This document shows, piece after piece, positions 37,065-44,290 of a stretch of DNA of 44,290 nt. This DNA comes from Terriglobia bacterium. Lineage in GTDB: Bacteria; Acidobacteriota; Terriglobia; Acidiferrales; UBA7541. The DNA lies in NCBI GenBank assembly GCA_020073375.1, contig JAIQFG010000036.1:1-44290 (forward strand), given 5' to 3'. The notes below the pieces were generated by a model. That model did not search any database. It worked only from the letters and a program-made list of their open reading frames with translations, and had not been told where the DNA came from. Every line of letters starts with the position of its first letter. The first letter of the stretch is position 1. A program made the position numbers and the translations under genes.

Positions 37065-37264
37065 CGGTCCGCCTTCAACTCCTCTGCCGTGCGCGAGAAG
37101 CGCACGTTGCCTCGGAGTTGCCGCAAACGAGCGTACGCCAGCGACGCCGCGACCAACTGCAGCCCGGTTCGGATGGTCTGCGTAATGCCGGCCCCGCTGG
37201 CTAGTTGCGCCTTCTTGAGCAATTCTTCCGGCAGTTCCACGGTAACTTTGCGTGCAGGCTTCAT
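37061..37264 (-). CDS. vapB: VapB-type ribbon-helix-helix antitoxin
   Basis: 67-aa antitoxin. Residues 6-30 (KVTVELPEELLKKAQLASGA) form a ribbon-helix-helix DNA-binding fold; the C-terminal part (LRQLRGNVRFSRTAEELKAD) would wrap the toxin. It is the first gene of the pair and overlaps vapC by 4 nt. A palindromic operator lies directly upstream, which fits autorepression by the VapBC complex. No good ribosome site precedes the ATG, so translation may begin on a very short leader. Confidence 0.88.
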   Translation of the reverse strand: MKPARKVTVELPEELLKKAQLASGAGITQTIRTGLQLVAASLAYARLRQLRGNVRFSRTAEELKADR

Positions 37265-37275
37265 GAGCTAAATCG

Positions 37276-37308
37276 TACCATATTAGATACCAGCATCCAG
37301 TATGGTAT
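37276..37308 (-). promoter_or_regulatory. vapBC operator/promoter
   Basis: TACCATA (37276-37282) and TATGGTA (37301-37307) form an inverted repeat, with a third half-site ATACCA at 37287-37292 that pairs with TGGTAT (37303-37308). On the minus strand the AT-rich TATCTAATAT between them suits a -10 box. The position, 12 bases before the vapB start, fits ribbon-helix-helix autorepression. Confidence 0.6.
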
Positions 37309-37351
37309 TTTCCAAAACGCGCGCAATTCGCGGATCGGGTTGGGCCCTAAA

Positions 37352-37446
37352 GTAGGACAGGCTTCAGCCTGTCGCTTTTGAATTTTCCTGTCGGTTTGGA
37401 TTATCTAGCTGGATTGGACAACCAGACAGGCTGAAGCCTGTCCTAC
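37352..37446. repeat. Inverted pair of palindromic repeats (family A)
   Basis: Copies at 37352-37373 and 37425-37446, in inverted orientation and 51 bp apart, are identical in core to the pair at 1711-1826. Both sites also share the neighbouring GCTTTTGA and TTTTCC, so the repeated unit is longer than the 22-bp hairpin. The right copy ends 5 bases before the stop codon of the MBL-PilZ gene. Confidence 0.9.
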
Positions 37447-37451
37447 AAAAG

Positions 37452-38645
37452 CTACTCCGTAAACACAATCCCCACCGCCGTGCGATCCTTATCCGCTTCC
37501 TGCTCGATGCGCACGACGTACCCCCGCAACCGCAACGGGCTGTTGGAAGCGCCGCCGATCCCCGGGTTTTCCAGCTGTACCTGCAACTCGGACTGCAGCT
37601 TCGGGCTGTGCCCCAGATAAATCAGCGCCCCGTGCAGCGTCAGATCGCTGATCACGGTCTCTTCCTCGAACGCGCGCCCCGAATCCGTAAGCCCGGTGAC
37701 CTTCGCGCGGAAATGCGCGTCCCGCCGCAGCCCTTCGCGCACCGTGGGAATCACCACATCCAGATTTTCCTGCCCCATGGTCATGACCATGCCTTCGGCG
37801 GCCGCCCACACATTCGCGAATTTTCCCCGCGCATCGCGCAAGATCACGTCCACGGCCTTGTCGGTCGAGTCCGGATCGTGATGGAACAGCACCAGGTTCT
37901 TCACCCCGGCTTCTTCCGCGATCTTCACGCCTTGCGCCCACGAGGAGTGTCCCCATCCCTTGCGCGTCGTGGCCAGTTGTTCGGGCGTAAACTGCGCGTC
38001 GTTGATGAAAATATCGGCGCCCGCGGCAAGCTCCATCAGGCTCTGGTCGAGCTTCGGATTCCCCGGCTCGTTATCGGTTGCGTACACGACGGTTCCGGCG
38101 GAAGTCTCAAACCGGAAGCCCAAGCAGCCCTGCGGATGATTCAGCCAGCGCGCCGTCACGCGCGCCCCCGGCACCTGCAGATGGTCTCCGCCATTTACTT
38201 CCGTAAATTCCCGGTGCGCGGACATCGCGCTCAAGTCCACCGGAAAATACGGATACGCCATCTGCGCCTCAAACACGCGCTTCAGGCTGTCCGCGCCCAG
38301 ATACTCCGACCGAAAACTGTAAAAGTGCAGCCGGTTCTGTTCCGCATAAAGAGGAGCAAAAAACGGAATGCCCTGGATATGGTCCCAGTGATAGTGCGTC
38401 ACAAAAATGTGCGGCTCGATTTTTTCCGAATCCGGCGAAACTTCCAAATGCCGCCCCAGCATCCGCAGCCCTGTGCCGCAATCCAGGATCACGCGCACGC
38501 CCGCCGGCGTCGTCAACTCCACGCAAGCGGTATTGCCACCGTACCGCCATGTCGCCCGGTCCACTGTTGGCGTCGATCCGCGCACACCCCAGAACTTCAA
38601 TTTCGCCACGCGATCTTGCGTGACTTTGGCTGACGGCTTGGCCAT
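37452..38645 (-). CDS. Metallo-beta-lactamase fold hydrolase fused to a PilZ-like domain
   Basis: 397-aa protein. Residues 14-270 are an MBL-fold hydrolase: KFWGVRGSTPTVDR, YGGNTACVEL, DCGTGLRML, and the metal site THYHWDHIQG (His84, His86, Asp88, His89), with later His residues in GHSSWAQ and LFHHDPDS. This opening (WGVRGSTP...GGNTSC) marks the subgroup related to cAMP/cGMP phosphodiesterase-like MBLs. The C-terminal 110 residues look like PilZ: RRDAHFRAKVTGLTDSG, then ISDLTLHGALIYL (the D/NxSxxG position reads DLTLHG) and RGYVVRIEQ. The c-di-GMP motif is therefore imperfect. Start taken as ATG 38645; GTG 38678 is an alternative. Confidence 0.82.
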   Translation of the reverse strand: MAKPSAKVTQDRVAKLKFWGVRGSTPTVDRATWRYGGNTACVELTTPAGVRVILDCGTGLRMLGRHLEVSPDSEKIEPHIFVTHYHWDHIQGIPFFAPLYAEQNRLHFYSFRSEYLGADSLKRVFEAQMAYPYFPVDLSAMSAHREFTEVNGGDHLQVPGARVTARWLNHPQGCLGFRFETSAGTVVYATDNEPGNPKLDQSLMELAAGADIFINDAQFTPEQLATTRKGWGHSSWAQGVKIAEEAGVKNLVLFHHDPDSTDKAVDVILRDARGKFANVWAAAEGMVMTMGQENLDVVIPTVREGLRRDAHFRAKVTGLTDSGRAFEEETVISDLTLHGALIYLGHSPKLQSELQVQLENPGIGGASNSPLRLRGYVVRIEQEADKDRTAVGIVFTE

Positions 38646-38826
38646 GGGTTCGGCCGCGATGGAGTGGGTGGAGGGCACAGGCGCTCGAAAGTTTCGGCTT
38701 TTTCATACTAGGGACGGCCTGTACCTAAGTCAATTATCTTCCCGCGAATGTGTGCGTGAAACCAACGCGTCACTCTTTCGCCTCAAAATCGCGTTCCATG
38801 TGCATTCCCGCGGCTCCCCCGGTACA

Positions 38827-39783
38827 ATGGTTCCGATGCACGCTCACGCGCATGGCCATGATCATGCCACCGGCCATTCGCACGCGCACCCCGGCGTCAG
38901 CGGCGGTGTGCTTGCCGGAGCGGTGGCCGCTACCCTGCTGCTGGTGGTCGCCGAAATCCTGGGCGGCTATATCGGCCACTCCATTTCCCTGGTCAGCGAC
39001 GCCCTTCACAATCTTTCCGATATCCCCACGATGCTCATCTCGTGGCTCGCGTTGACCTGGGCCGCGCGCCCCGCCGATCATGAGCGCACCTACGGCTACC
39101 AGCGCGCCAGCGTTCTGGCCGCCTTTACCAACGCCATCCTGCTGATCCTGGTTGCCCTGGGACTTTTTTATGAAGCCTTCGAGCGATTCCGCCATCCGGT
39201 CGCGGTCCACGAAAGCTGGATGATCTGGGTTTCGCTGCTGGCCCTGGCCATCAACGGCGGCATCACGCTCGCGCTGGTTCGCAGCCGCCGCGACATCAAT
39301 CTCCGCAGCCTGTTCCTGCACAATCTGGGAGACGCGCTCTCCAACATCGGAATTCTGGCCGGCGCCATTGCCATCCGCATGACCGGCGCGCAGTGGCTCG
39401 ATCCCGCCATCGGCCTGGTCATCGCCGCCCTGGTTCTCTACTCCACCAACGGCCTGCTTCGCGAAGCCGTAAATATTCTGCTGGAAGGCCTACCCAAGGG
39501 CATTCACCTGGAAAAAGTCGCGCGCTCCATCCTATGCGTTCCCGGTGTCCAGGAAGTTCACGACATTCACATCTGGACGATCGGCACCAACCTGGTCGCG
39601 CTCTCCTGCCACGTCCGCATCCCCGACATGCATATGGACGAAAGCGAAAAAATCCTGCGCACCATCCGCGAACGCCTCGACGCCGATTTCCACATCACTC
39701 ACACCACCATCCAATTCGAGCGCGCCGGCCTCCCGCAAGATGCCGTGTACCACATGCCATTGCCCCTGCGTTCCGCAAAGTAA
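38827..39783 (+). CDS. czcD: CDF-family cation efflux transporter (CzcD/ZitB-like)
   Basis: 318-aa inner-membrane Zn/Co/Cd proton antiporter. The N-terminus is His-rich (MHAHAHGHDHATGHSHAHPG), followed by six hydrophobic segments. The paired metal-site motifs are SDALHNLSD in helix 2 and LHNLGDALSN in helix 5. A cytoplasmic C-terminal domain (VPGVQEVHDIHIWTIGTN, ALSCHVRI) completes the CDF fold. ATG 38827 is used; ATG 38836 is three codons later. No ribosome site is obvious. It is divergent from the MBL-PilZ gene across 181 bp; metal regulation is likely but no operator was seen. Confidence 0.92.
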   Translation: MVPMHAHAHGHDHATGHSHAHPGVSGGVLAGAVAATLLLVVAEILGGYIGHSISLVSDALHNLSDIPTMLISWLALTWAARPADHERTYGYQRASVLAAFTNAILLILVALGLFYEAFERFRHPVAVHESWMIWVSLLALAINGGITLALVRSRRDINLRSLFLHNLGDALSNIGILAGAIAIRMTGAQWLDPAIGLVIAALVLYSTNGLLREAVNILLEGLPKGIHLEKVARSILCVPGVQEVHDIHIWTIGTNLVALSCHVRIPDMHMDESEKILRTIRERLDADFHITHTTIQFERAGLPQDAVYHMPLPLRSAK

Positions 39784-39786
39784 CCA

Positions 39787-39808
39787 GTAGGACAGGCTTC
39801 AGCCTGTC
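39787..39808. repeat. Single palindromic repeat (family A), possible terminator
   Basis: One 22-bp family A copy three bases after the CDF transporter's stop codon, hairpin GACAGGC-TTCA-GCCTGTC, followed by GCTTTTT. The hairpin plus T-run layout suggests it can act as a rho-independent terminator. The following 250 bp to 40062 show no gene. Confidence 0.85.
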
Positions 39809-40061
39809 GCTTTTTGCAACAGTACTCACAAAGTTTCCGTTGGAATAGTCTAAAAAGCTGCGTAACCAGAAGTGGTAGTGCAAAGCGAATTTCTCAAAGG
39901 ATTGCCGTACCCGGTGAGGAAGTTCGGAATGCTTGCATGCCCCGCCCGGGAAGAACCGTGATGTGCACCTTCATCGGGGGTTTTGCTGCCGCAAAATTAA
40001 ACCGTCTTTAACTGTTGCAAGCTGTGACCCTCGCAAATTCCCGTTTTCAAATCTCAACTCC

Positions 40062-40892
40062 TCAATCGCTGATCTGCACCGAATTCCCGCGCGCTTCATT
40101 CATCTCCCGCGTAGCCTGGGAATCCAATTCCGTCACCGGAAATTTCTGCAAAATCCCTTCCGCCGAAATGTACCGCAATTGCGTTCCCACCACGGAAAAC
40201 GCCGAAGCAAACAGTACCCGCCCATCTTTCCGGATCAGGATGATTTCCCCCATCCGCTGCACAGGCACTTCCGCGGCGGGATGGGTCGCCGGGGAGAATT
40301 TCGCGGCCACGCCACCCGTATCCAGATCCTGCGGGACAGCCGCCGATTGCGTTGCTACGGCTGGGACGGGCTGCTGAATCACGATAATCTGCGGTTGCGG
40401 CTGCGCCTGCGTTGGATACGCCTGCGTTTGCTCCACTTCCTCGGGCTGCTCGTAATCGAGCGACCCGTCGTAGTAATACGGGTATCCCCCAAAGAAGATT
40501 GGGGTCATGAACCCTCGCTCCCGATTTCCAGAGTGCCCGAACCCTCGATGCTCATCCCCGCGCAGGCCCCCGCCGATCGCAGCCAAATGGGGATAGTCGA
40601 ACCCAAGTCCCGGAACTCCGATCCCGCTATCGTTGCCCGCAGGATGCGTGAATGAACCGCCCCCGGAAATCACGCGGCTCCCCGTCACAACCCGAAATCT
40701 GGCAGCAGGGCGCACAACCGCGGTCCTGGTCGCGGCTCCGTTTGGGGATGGACTCGAAATTCTAACTGCGGGCCTGACGGCCGCGGCGGGCATCCGCACC
40801 GAACTTCCATCGCCGCGCGTTTGGGCGCCGGCCAGGCAGACTGCCAGGATCGATCCCATCACAGCGGCGAAAATATGGATTTTTCCAACCAT
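40062..40892 (-). CDS. Secreted Ala/Pro/Gln-rich hypothetical protein
   Basis: 276-aa exported protein. The signal peptide KIHIFAAVMGSILAVCLAGAQ is followed by a long low-complexity part: PAAAVRPAVRISSPS, Gly-rich GIGVPGLGFDYPHL, FFGGYPYYYDGSLDYEQPEE, and the Gln/Pro tract AYPTQAQPQPQIIVIQQP. The C-terminal 75 residues form a compact conserved-looking unit, GEIILIRKDGRVLFASAFSV, LRYISAEGILQKFPVTELD and ATREMNEARG. Tyr-Pro-Gly rich sequences of this kind occur in envelope and adhesion-linked proteins, but no function can be assigned. No clear ribosome site at the ATG. Confidence 0.72.
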   Translation of the reverse strand: MVGKIHIFAAVMGSILAVCLAGAQTRGDGSSVRMPAAAVRPAVRISSPSPNGAATRTAVVRPAARFRVVTGSRVISGGGSFTHPAGNDSGIGVPGLGFDYPHLAAIGGGLRGDEHRGFGHSGNRERGFMTPIFFGGYPYYYDGSLDYEQPEEVEQTQAYPTQAQPQPQIIVIQQPVPAVATQSAAVPQDLDTGGVAAKFSPATHPAAEVPVQRMGEIILIRKDGRVLFASAFSVVGTQLRYISAEGILQKFPVTELDSQATREMNEARGNSVQISD

Positions 40893-41111
40893 ACGTAAAT
40901 CCCTACATTTAAAGATGCCACCTGCGAAGCAGCGGTTGCAGCAAACGCCTTATGTACTTCGTGCTGCCACCGCTTCGCCGCCCAGATCCGGCATTTCGCG
41001 GCCAGTCGCCTGCCACCACAGTACGCCGGTGCCCCCAAGGTTGCAATCCCGCGCTCAAACCCCCGCGATTCCCCCGGGATGACGCTGCCCGCTCTTCCCA
41101 CCTCCGGCCTC

Positions 41112-41312
41112 ATGTGTTATAACCATCCGGCTGTGGGCAATCCCAGGAACGCGTGCACTGCCGAGAATGGCTCGCCTTCGGACGAGCGCAAGCAGGGCGC
41201 GGAACATCCCATTAGTTTTTGTCCGGTATGTTCCCAGCGGCTGGAGCCGAAGCGGTGCAAGCTGGTGTGCAAGGCGTGCGGCTATTACCTGTCGTGCTCG
41301 GATTATTATTGA
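41112..41312 (+). CDS. Small double-CxxC zinc-ribbon protein
   Basis: 66-aa (77 aa from ATG 41079) cytosolic protein. The conserved end is FCPVCSQRLEPKRCKLVCKA followed by CGYYLSCSDYY, i.e. CPxC...C..C..CGYYxSCSDYY, a zinc-ribbon arrangement that I recall as typical of small Acidobacteriota proteins without assigned role. The N-terminal half is polar and poorly structured. Neither possible start has a clear ribosome site. It precedes the STAS gene (64-bp gap) and the two may be co-transcribed. Confidence concerns existence; the function is not known. Confidence 0.65.
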   Translation: MCYNHPAVGNPRNACTAENGSPSDERKQGAEHPISFCPVCSQRLEPKRCKLVCKACGYYLSCSDYY

Positions 41313-41376
41313 GGCTGCCCAGGGGCGGCGAAAGCGATTACAGTTCAATCGAGAGATCTCGTTAGGAGGATGGCCA

Positions 41377-41724
41377 GTGGCGCTGAAAATTACCGATCGT
41401 GTGGTGGATGGCGTGGCAGTGGAAGTGCTCGAGGGACGCATCGTCCTGGGCGAAGAGAGCAACGCCTTGCGTGAGAAGGTGAAGAGTTTGCTCGCTTCCG
41501 GCCAGAAAAAAATCGTCTTCAACATGGACAACGTCACCTACATCGACAGCTCGGGGCTTGGCGCGCTGGTCGCCGCGCACACCAGCGCCCGCGCGCAGGG
41601 CGCATTTTTGAAGATCAGCAACCTGGGCTCGAAGTTCCAGGAAATCCTGCAGGTCACCAAGCTGGTCACCGTGTTTGAAGTGCTGCCCACGGAAGCAGCC
41701 GCCATCGCCAGCTTCCCGAAGTAA
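41377..41724 (+). CDS. STAS-domain anti-sigma factor antagonist (SpoIIAA/RsbV-like)
   Basis: 115-aa single-domain STAS protein which, in partner-switching systems, binds an anti-sigma kinase when unphosphorylated. The motif NVTYIDSSGLGALVA places the phosphorylatable Ser at 58/59. The N-terminal strand (VDGVAVEVLEGRIVLGEESNALREKV) and the C-terminal TKLVTVFEVLPTEAAAIASF are typical. The start is GTG at 41377 with AGGAGG seven bases upstream, which decides it against the frame opening at 41167. No anti-sigma kinase or sigma gene is adjacent, so its partner must be elsewhere. Confidence 0.93.
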   Translation: MALKITDRVVDGVAVEVLEGRIVLGEESNALREKVKSLLASGQKKIVFNMDNVTYIDSSGLGALVAAHTSARAQGAFLKISNLGSKFQEILQVTKLVTVFEVLPTEAAAIASFPK

Positions 41725-41745
41725 ATTTCGTCCTCCGAAAATGCC

Positions 41746-41784
41746 ACGGCATCGCCGGCGATTAGCCGGCGATGCCGTTTTTTC
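41746..41784. terminator. Rho-independent terminator after the STAS gene
   Basis: ACGGCATCGCCGGC (41746-41759) pairs perfectly with GCCGGCGATGCCGT (41765-41778) around GATTA, followed by TTTTTC. It is 21 bases after the STAS stop codon. The plus-strand orientation is strong. Confidence 0.92.
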
Positions 41785-41878
41785 TTGCGCATTCCACGGA
41801 CCCGTTGCGGTCCGCCAATCGCGGTGCAACCAGGCCGAACACATCGCTCCCCACCAGTCACCGGTCACTAGTCACCAG

Positions 41879-43210
41879 TCACAGCTTCACCCTGTACATC
41901 GTAATCCCGCTCATCAGCTTCGGGAAAAAATCCGTCGACTTCTGCGGCAGCACTTCTCCGGCCATGGCCATCTCTGCCACGGTCTCCACGCTCACCGCGT
42001 TCAGCAGAAAACAGATCTGCGCCCGCCCCTGGTCCACCTCGCCGATCGCCGTGTCCATCTCTCTCTCATACGTCAGATTTTTTTCCGTCTTCACCGCGTC
42101 GGGCGTGATCCCCAGCCCGCGCTCCAGGATCAGCCGGTGCAGCAGCACCACGTCCAGTTGCCGCTGGGCAGCTGAAACACCCGGCAACAGAGCCTCCAGA
42201 TTCGCGCCCTTCTTCAGCACGAAAATCGTGAACGCCTCGTCCCCCGCATACACGCCGATCGCGCGTTGCCGCTGCCCGCGCTGCAGGTCGCGCCGGAACG
42301 TTTCATACGCTTTCGCGCGATCCGCGGCCGCCGCAAACGGGTAGGACTGCGAATCAAAGATGTTTCCAAGCTTCGCGCGCAACCCTTGCGCCGAAAATCC
42401 CGCAATGTTCGTCGCCACGCGGTGCGTCGGCAGAATCGTCAGCCCCTTGCCAGCCGTATTGAACAGCGTCATCATCACTTTTTCGTACGGCGCATTCGGG
42501 TCCACGCGCCCCGCGGCCGCCCGGCGCTCGTCCCGGTAGGCCATGGCCGTTTCGTAGCGGTGATGGCCATCGGCGATCACCAGTTTCTTATCGGCCAGTT
42601 CGCGCTGAATCGTCTCGATCATCTTCGCATCGGTGACGGGCCACAACCAGTGCACCACGTCGTACTCATCGCGGATTTCCACGTCGGGCTTGGCCCGCGC
42701 CGATGCGTCCAACAGGGCGTCGACGCGACCGGCCGGATCGTTGTACAGCATGAACAGCTGCCCCGTGTGTGTCTGCGTGTGCCGCAACAATTCCATGCGG
42801 TCCGCCTTGGGCCCGGAAAGCGTCTGCTCGTGCCGGAAAATCACCCCCGCCGAATAATCCTCGATCCGCCCGGCGGCGATGAACCCCTTGCGCGTGCGCC
42901 GCTCGCTCGTTCCCGGCACGGTGTACTCCTGAAAGTACGCGTACAGCGACGGCGCCGCGTCCTGCGCCACCACTCCCTCGCGGATCCAATCCTCGAGCGC
43001 TTTCTCGGCGCGCGTGTACACATTATTCTCCGGAGTATCCTCCGGCAGCGATTTTCCCTTTTCCACCGGGATCAGGTTGTACGGGCTGGCCGCCGCGTAT
43101 TTTTCCGCCATCGCGGGAGTGATCTTGTCGTAAGGCTGCGTCAGCACCTTCGCCGGCTCCACCCGCGCCGCGTTGTACCGGTACGCTCGAAACGGATAAA
43201 TCTCTGCCAT
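41879..43210 (-). CDS. DUF1015 family protein
   Basis: 443-aa cytosolic protein matching DUF1015 throughout: IYPFRAYRYNAARV ... LTQPYDKITPAMAEKY, RTRKGFIAAGRIEDY, IFRHEQTLSGPKADRMELLRHT, KLVIADGHHRYETAMAY, MMTLFNTAGKGLTILPTHRV. Relatives were once annotated as phosphatases and some are linked to a ParB/SerK-like serine kinase fold; DGHHRYETA is the best candidate active-site motif. The substrate is unproven. ATG 43210 has AGGA seven bases upstream; GTG 43216 is only two codons earlier. The long plus-strand frame across it is a shadow. Convergent with the STAS gene. Confidence 0.92.
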   Translation of the reverse strand: MAEIYPFRAYRYNAARVEPAKVLTQPYDKITPAMAEKYAAASPYNLIPVEKGKSLPEDTPENNVYTRAEKALEDWIREGVVAQDAAPSLYAYFQEYTVPGTSERRTRKGFIAAGRIEDYSAGVIFRHEQTLSGPKADRMELLRHTQTHTGQLFMLYNDPAGRVDALLDASARAKPDVEIRDEYDVVHWLWPVTDAKMIETIQRELADKKLVIADGHHRYETAMAYRDERRAAAGRVDPNAPYEKVMMTLFNTAGKGLTILPTHRVATNIAGFSAQGLRAKLGNIFDSQSYPFAAAADRAKAYETFRRDLQRGQRQRAIGVYAGDEAFTIFVLKKGANLEALLPGVSAAQRQLDVVLLHRLILERGLGITPDAVKTEKNLTYEREMDTAIGEVDQGRAQICFLLNAVSVETVAEMAMAGEVLPQKSTDFFPKLMSGITMYRVKL

Positions 43211-43348
43211 TCGCACTTCCTCCTGTTATCAAGACTTTTATAATTTTTTGCGCACGAAGTTACCGCGAACTCCTCAGGGACTTTGCCCTAAGAGAACCGA
43301 GCCCACTATATTACAATTATTGTTCCACGGAGGACGGCCCAACATTCC

Positions 43349-44038
43349 ATGAGGCAGCCATCGGATCGTTTTTCTGAAGTGCGCGCTCTGATCTTCGATC
43401 TGGACGGCACGCTGATTGATTCAAAGCTCGACCTGGCCCTGGCCGTGAACGCCGCCCTCGAGGAACTTGGCCGCGCCCCGCTGGCCCACGATACGATCTT
43501 CAGCTATGTCGGAAACGGCGCCGCCAGCCTGATTGCCCAATCCCTGGGCGAGGGCGCCACGGAAGAGGATTGCCTGCGCACCCTCGAATTCTTCATCAAG
43601 TATTATTCCGTGCATAAGCTCGACCACACCGACGTCTACCCCGGCGTCCGCGAAACCCTCGACACCCTGAAAGGCATGCCCATGGCCGTCCTCACCAACA
43701 AGCCGGTCGGCGCCAGCCGCGGCATCCTCCAAGGACTCGGCCTCTCCGAACATTTCCGCTTCGTCTATGGCGGCAACAGCTTCGAGCGCAAAAAGCCCGA
43801 CCCCATGGGCGTCGAAAGCATCCTGCGCGAATTCGGAGCCGCCCCCGCGCAAGTCATGTTCGTCGGCGATTCCGAAATCGACGTCCTCACCGCCCGCAAC
43901 GCCGGCACCTGGGTCTGCGGCGTAACTTACGGCTTCGGCAGCCACCGGCTCGCCGACTATCCTCCTGACATCCTCGTCGACAATCTCACCGAACTCTTGC
44001 CCCATCTTTCCAGCGACCCCGTCGCCCGGCAACGCTAA
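43349..44038 (+). CDS. gph: HAD-family phosphoglycolate phosphatase (Gph-like)
   Basis: 229-aa cytosolic phosphatase. Motif I is IFDLDGT with nucleophile Asp17 and Asp19, motif II VLTNKP, motif III ERKKPDPMG, and motif IV VGDSEIDVLTARNAG. A helical cap (about 25-90) and the typical VYPGVRETLDTLKG match Gph, which removes 2-phosphoglycolate formed in DNA repair or from oxygenase activity. The HAD family is broad, so other small phosphomonoesters are possible. The ATG at 43349 lies 133 bp from the divergent DUF1015 gene. Confidence 0.85.
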   Translation: MRQPSDRFSEVRALIFDLDGTLIDSKLDLALAVNAALEELGRAPLAHDTIFSYVGNGAASLIAQSLGEGATEEDCLRTLEFFIKYYSVHKLDHTDVYPGVRETLDTLKGMPMAVLTNKPVGASRGILQGLGLSEHFRFVYGGNSFERKKPDPMGVESILREFGAAPAQVMFVGDSEIDVLTARNAGTWVCGVTYGFGSHRLADYPPDILVDNLTELLPHLSSDPVARQR

Positions 44039-44091
44039 CTCTCAATTATCAAAAAAGATTTGCCCTGCGTGATGCGATGCAGCAAGGGTTT

Positions 44092-44166
44092 GTAGCGCCA
44101 GCGTCCCGGCGGCATTCTTGCGTGTATTTTAGAATTGAAAAGATGCCGGCGGGACGCCGGCGCTAC
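44092..44166. repeat. Inverted pair of palindromic repeats (family B)
   Basis: GTAGCGCCAGCGTCCCGGCG (from 44092) and its near reverse complement ending GGCGCTAC at 44166 form a composite inverted repeat with a 27-base AT-rich centre. It is very similar to 11329-11405. The right arm contains the stop codon (44163-44165) of the next gene on the minus strand. Confidence 0.9.
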
Positions 44167-44290
44167 GAAAACCATTCCCAAGTCTTCTTCAACCCTTCCT
44201 CAAATCCAAAGCTCGGGCTATAGGCGAGCAAATCTTTCGCCAGCCCAATATCCGCCTGCGAATCGCGAATATCCCCTTCGCGCGCCTCTC
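44163..44290 (-). CDS. NAD-dependent epimerase/dehydratase, C-terminal end (partial)
   Basis: The final 41-42 codons of a minus-strand gene running off the right edge. Translation reads EAREGDIRDSQADIGLAKDL, then LAYSPSFGFEEGLKKTWEWF and S-stop. This is the characteristic tail of extended-SDR sugar-nucleotide epimerases (GalE/WbpP type: 'REGDIRHSxADxxxAxxxLGYxPxxxxxEGLxxTxxWY'). The TAG stop lies inside the family B palindrome, whose insertion or expansion may have set the end of the protein. The substrate cannot be determined from this fragment. Confidence 0.8.
   Translation of the reverse strand, partial: EAREGDIRDSQADIGLAKDLLAYSPSFGFEEGLKKTWEWFS

Noticed and set aside
37608..38633. 341-codon plus-strand frame
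   Set aside because: Antisense to the MBL-PilZ gene whose metal motif is intact.
42266..43243. 325-codon plus-strand frame
   Set aside because: Antisense to DUF1015, extremely Arg-rich composition.

Overview
The window is a high-GC chromosomal fragment. Its gene types suggest a soil Acidobacteriota: DUF6152 proteins, the secreted 'GKWEGDTLV' family, carboxypeptidase-regulatory/cytochrome/Vgb-propeller fusions, YVTN propellers, and many palindromic spacer repeats. This assignment rests on family recognition only; no rRNA or tRNA is present to confirm it.

Layout. 1-3002: 3' part of a HisD-superfamily dehydrogenase (closer to the sulfopropanediol type than to biosynthetic HisD), a coupled SDR, and a convergent pobA. 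3416-12767: housekeeping and stress genes, namely a TPR/basic-linker/GIY-YIG-like protein, queG, Mn-type sodA, a LuxR-type regulator, a PuuD-like membrane protein, a methyltransferase, a membrane glycosyltransferase, YbjQ and two uncharacterised proteins. 12911-18473: lon, CCA-adding enzyme/poly(A) polymerase and an APC permease, all on the minus strand. 18787-21259: a 14-TM MFS exporter and an SDR.

21446-36108 is the most distinctive region. Apart from one MFS exporter, every gene encodes a protein with an export signal. It holds two large paralogous fusions (carboxypeptidase-regulatory domain, CxxCH haem site, Vgb-like propeller), a mono-haem cytochrome, three YVTN-type propellers (one a lipoprotein), a carboxymuconolactone-decarboxylase-like protein, a DUF6152 protein whose mature N-terminus may be His-His, its 'GKWEGDTLV' partner, a tandem jacalin-like lectin and two unknown secreted proteins. 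It looks like an uncharacterised periplasmic redox or sensing module.

36191-44290: an uncharacterised small protein, a vapBC toxin-antitoxin pair with a palindromic operator, an MBL-PilZ fusion divergent from a CDF metal exporter, an Ala/Pro/Gln-rich secreted protein, a zinc-ribbon miniprotein next to a STAS anti-sigma antagonist, a DUF1015 protein, gph, and the C-terminal end of a sugar-nucleotide epimerase at the right edge.

Two whole-window patterns stand out. Short palindromes, usually as inverted pairs, occupy many spacers and several abut stop codons. The plus strand also appears to switch from G-rich to C-rich near 17.1 kb regardless of gene orientation.
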